Source: Terriglobus tenax
Lineage (GTDB): Bacteria > Acidobacteriota > Terriglobia > Terriglobales > Acidobacteriaceae
Assembly (NCBI RefSeq): GCF_025685395.1
Contig: NZ_JAGSYA010000003.1
Span: 496,001 to 560,000 of the forward strand
Direction: 5' to 3'
DNA: 64,000 nt
Position 1 is the first letter of the stretch, and the number at the start of each line of letters is the position of its first letter. This document shows positions 62,576 to 64,000 of this stretch, piece after piece. The notes beneath the pieces were generated by a model. It saw only the letters and a program-made list of their open reading frames with translations, searched no databases and was not told the origin of the DNA. The position numbers were made by a program, and so were the translations under genes.

Positions 62576-63720
62576 CGAAGAAGCTCGGACGGAAGCTGCG
62601 CCTGGGCATGGTCGGTGGAGGCCCGGGGGCCTTCATCGGCGGAGTCCACCGTATTGCCGCGCGTTTTGACGGCAAGTTCGACCTGGTCGCCGCGGCTCTT
62701 TCTTCCAACGCGGAGAAGTCCACCAGTTATGCTGCGGAGCTTGGTATCCCTCGCTCCTACGGCAGCTATGCGGAAATGGCCGAAGCAGAAGCGAAACGCG
62801 AGGACGGCATTGACGTTGTCGCGATTGTTACGCCGAACGATACGCACTACGCCATCGCGAAGGCCTTTCTTGCCGCTGGCATACACGTGATGTGCGACAA
62901 GCCGATGACCACCACGCTGGAAGATGCAGTGAAGCTGGCCGACGATGTAGAGCGTTCGGGGCTGATCTTCGGCCTGACGCACACCTACTCCGGTTACCCG
63001 GTCGTGCGCCAGATGCGCAGCATCGTGGAGAGCGGCCTTCTCGGCAAGCTTCGCATGATCAACGTCGAGTATGTGCAGGGCTGGCTGGCCACACCGCTGG
63101 AGACGACCGGAGCGAACAAGCAGGCCGAGTGGCGTACCGACCCCAAGCGCAGCGGTCCGGCCGGCTGCCTGGGCGACATCGCAACCCATGCTTATCACCT
63201 GGCATACTTCGTCAGCGGCCTCGACGCAGAGTTTCTCTCCTGTGACCTGAGCACCTTTGTCGAAGGCCGCAGGCTGGATGACAACGTGCAGGCGATGATC
63301 CGCTACGAAGGCGGAGCGAAGGCCAGCCTGTGGTCCTCGCAGATTGCCATCGGGAATGAGAACAATCTGAACCTTCGCCTTTATGGCGAAAAGGGCTCGC
63401 TGGAGTGGAACCAGGAGAACCCGAACTACGCCCGCTACACCCCGCTGGGTGAGGCCACGCAGATTCTGAGCCGTGGCGGTGGACAGTTGAATGCCGCGGC
63501 GGCGCGTCTGCCTGCCGGACATCCTGAAGGCTACTTTGAGGCCTTCGCGCAGCTTTACGATGACCTGGCCGAGCAGATCACCGCGCGCCTGGAAGAGCGT
63601 GAACCGTCGGTGACCGCCAAGCTGCTGCCTACCTGCCAGGATGGTGTAAAGGGGCTGCGATTTATTGAGGCGGCGCTCGCGTCCTCCTCAAAACAGTCGG
63701 CATGGACGCCGCTCAAGTAG
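62572..63720 (+). CDS. Gfo/Idh/MocA-family oxidoreductase
   Basis: A 382-aa NAD(P)-dependent sugar dehydrogenase. Rossmann start [18 protein letters not shown] and the catalytic [15 protein letters not shown] segment (DKP Lys); [17 protein letters not shown] gives the active-site His region. Cytosolic. It probably reduces or oxidises the C3 keto group of a sugar handled with the isomerase gene just upstream. Confidence 0.92.
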   Translation: MTKKLGRKLRLGMVGGGPGAFIGGVHRIAARFDGKFDLVAAALSSNAEKSTSYAAELGIPRSYGSYAEMAEAEAKREDGIDVVAIVTPNDTHYAIAKAFLAAGIHVMCDKPMTTTLEDAVKLADDVERSGLIFGLTHTYSGYPVVRQMRSIVESGLLGKLRMINVEYVQGWLATPLETTGANKQAEWRTDPKRSGPAGCLGDIATHAYHLAYFVSGLDAEFLSCDLSTFVEGRRLDDNVQAMIRYEGGAKASLWSSQIAIGNENNLNLRLYGEKGSLEWNQENPNYARYTPLGEATQILSRGGGQLNAAAARLPAGHPEGYFEAFAQLYDDLAEQITARLEEREPSVTAKLLPTCQDGVKGLRFIEAALASSSKQSAWTPLK

Positions 63721-63774
63721 CTATCAGTTCCCTGGGCGGCTGTCGTACCATGATTGCGGTACCCAAACGGTTTA

Positions 63775-64000
63775 ATGAGTTCGCTGAAGTCGAAGAAACC
63801 TCACGCACGGCAGACACACGGAGTACGCCAGATCGATCTGGCGTCCTTTCAGCCTGCCTCCAGCGAGATGGCGCGCGACATCAATCGCGACATCATCCTG
63901 GAACTCATCCGATTCAAGCAGCCACTGGCTCGCGCTGACCTGTCGCGTTTTTCGGGTCTGCGTCCAAGCACCGTTTCAGCCATTGTCGAGCAGTTGATCC
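63775..64000 (+). CDS. ROK-family transcriptional regulator, N-terminal part
   Basis: A frame opens at the ATG at 63775 and runs without a stop to the right edge (75 codons). It encodes a winged helix: MARDINRDIILELIRF, ARADLSRFSGLRPSTVSAI. This is the usual N-terminal DNA-binding part of ROK regulators; the sugar-kinase-like domain lies outside the window. No strong ribosome site. It may control the sugar operon just upstream. Confidence 0.75.
   Translation, partial: MSSLKSKKPHARQTHGVRQIDLASFQPASSEMARDINRDIILELIRFKQPLARADLSRFSGLRPSTVSAIVEQLI

Noticed and set aside
62278-63522. 414-aa minus-strand frame opposite the Gfo/Idh gene
   Set aside because: Antisense shadow spanning two real genes.
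63702-63938. 78-aa frame over the end of the Gfo/Idh gene
   Set aside because: Out of frame with the ROK-type winged helix that starts at 63775, which has clear family sequence.

Overview
The window looks like a chromosomal segment of an Acidobacteriota member (Terriglobia/Acidobacteriaceae type). The signs are moderately high GC, an Oar-like TonB-dependent receptor with an N-terminal carboxypeptidase-regulatory domain, an acidobacterial-type VWA protein, a winged-helix/PD40 one-component regulator, a DUF1080 protein, and a futalosine-route menaquinone gene at the left edge. This taxonomic call is inference; no rRNA, tRNA, insertion sequence or CRISPR array was seen.

Layout. 1-2.5 kb: housekeeping genes (C-terminal part of an MqnC-like radical SAM enzyme, convergent with glmS). 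2.6-46.7 kb: one very large exopolysaccharide (EPS) locus in five transcription blocks. Divergent blocks at 3.6-4.0 kb give a 4-epimerase (-) and an aminotransferase plus the initiating phosphoglycosyltransferase (+). At 12 kb a giant Ig-repeat/beta-helix lipoprotein (-) diverges from an acetyltransferase-glycosyltransferase pair (+). A 12-gene minus-strand operon (32.3 to 14.0 kb) encodes Wza export protein, outer-membrane barrel, Wzz/GumC-like polymerase regulator, tyrosine-kinase-like ATPase, a secreted deacetylase-like modular protein, a DUF2079 membrane protein, Wzx, Wzy-like ligase/polymerase, glycosyltransferases, a NodB deacetylase and a second beta-helix protein. A second minus operon (39.2 to 32.4 kb) encodes a WbpB-like oxidoreductase, an ArnE/ArnF-like transporter pair, a FAD oxidoreductase, a deacetylase and two GT4 enzymes. 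The divergent plus operon (39.5-44.7 kb) makes nucleotide sugars. It ends against a sigma-54 enhancer-binding protein (44.7-46.2 kb).

The EPS genes fit a Wzx/Wzy-dependent pathway with an amino-uronic acid sugar. Homologues of WbpA, WbpB, WbpE, WbpD and WbpI are all present, but dispersed over about 40 kb. Each EPS divergent region carries -24/-12 (GG-N10-GC) promoter candidates and an 18-bp palindrome related to TGTGCA-N6-TGCACA. I propose that the local sigma-54 activator controls the whole locus through these sites. This is the main novel observation and was read by eye.

46.7-64 kb: a small membrane protein, a winged-helix/PD40 regulator, a secreted DUF1080 protein, a VWA protein beside a large unrecognised secreted protein, then a TonB-dependent receptor. 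After these comes a plus-strand run of diheme cytochrome c, PQQ-type dehydrogenase, ThuA-like protein, sugar isomerase, Gfo/Idh/MocA oxidoreductase and the start of a ROK regulator. This second region looks like a sugar oxidation/3-keto-sugar catabolic island served by the outer-membrane receptor.
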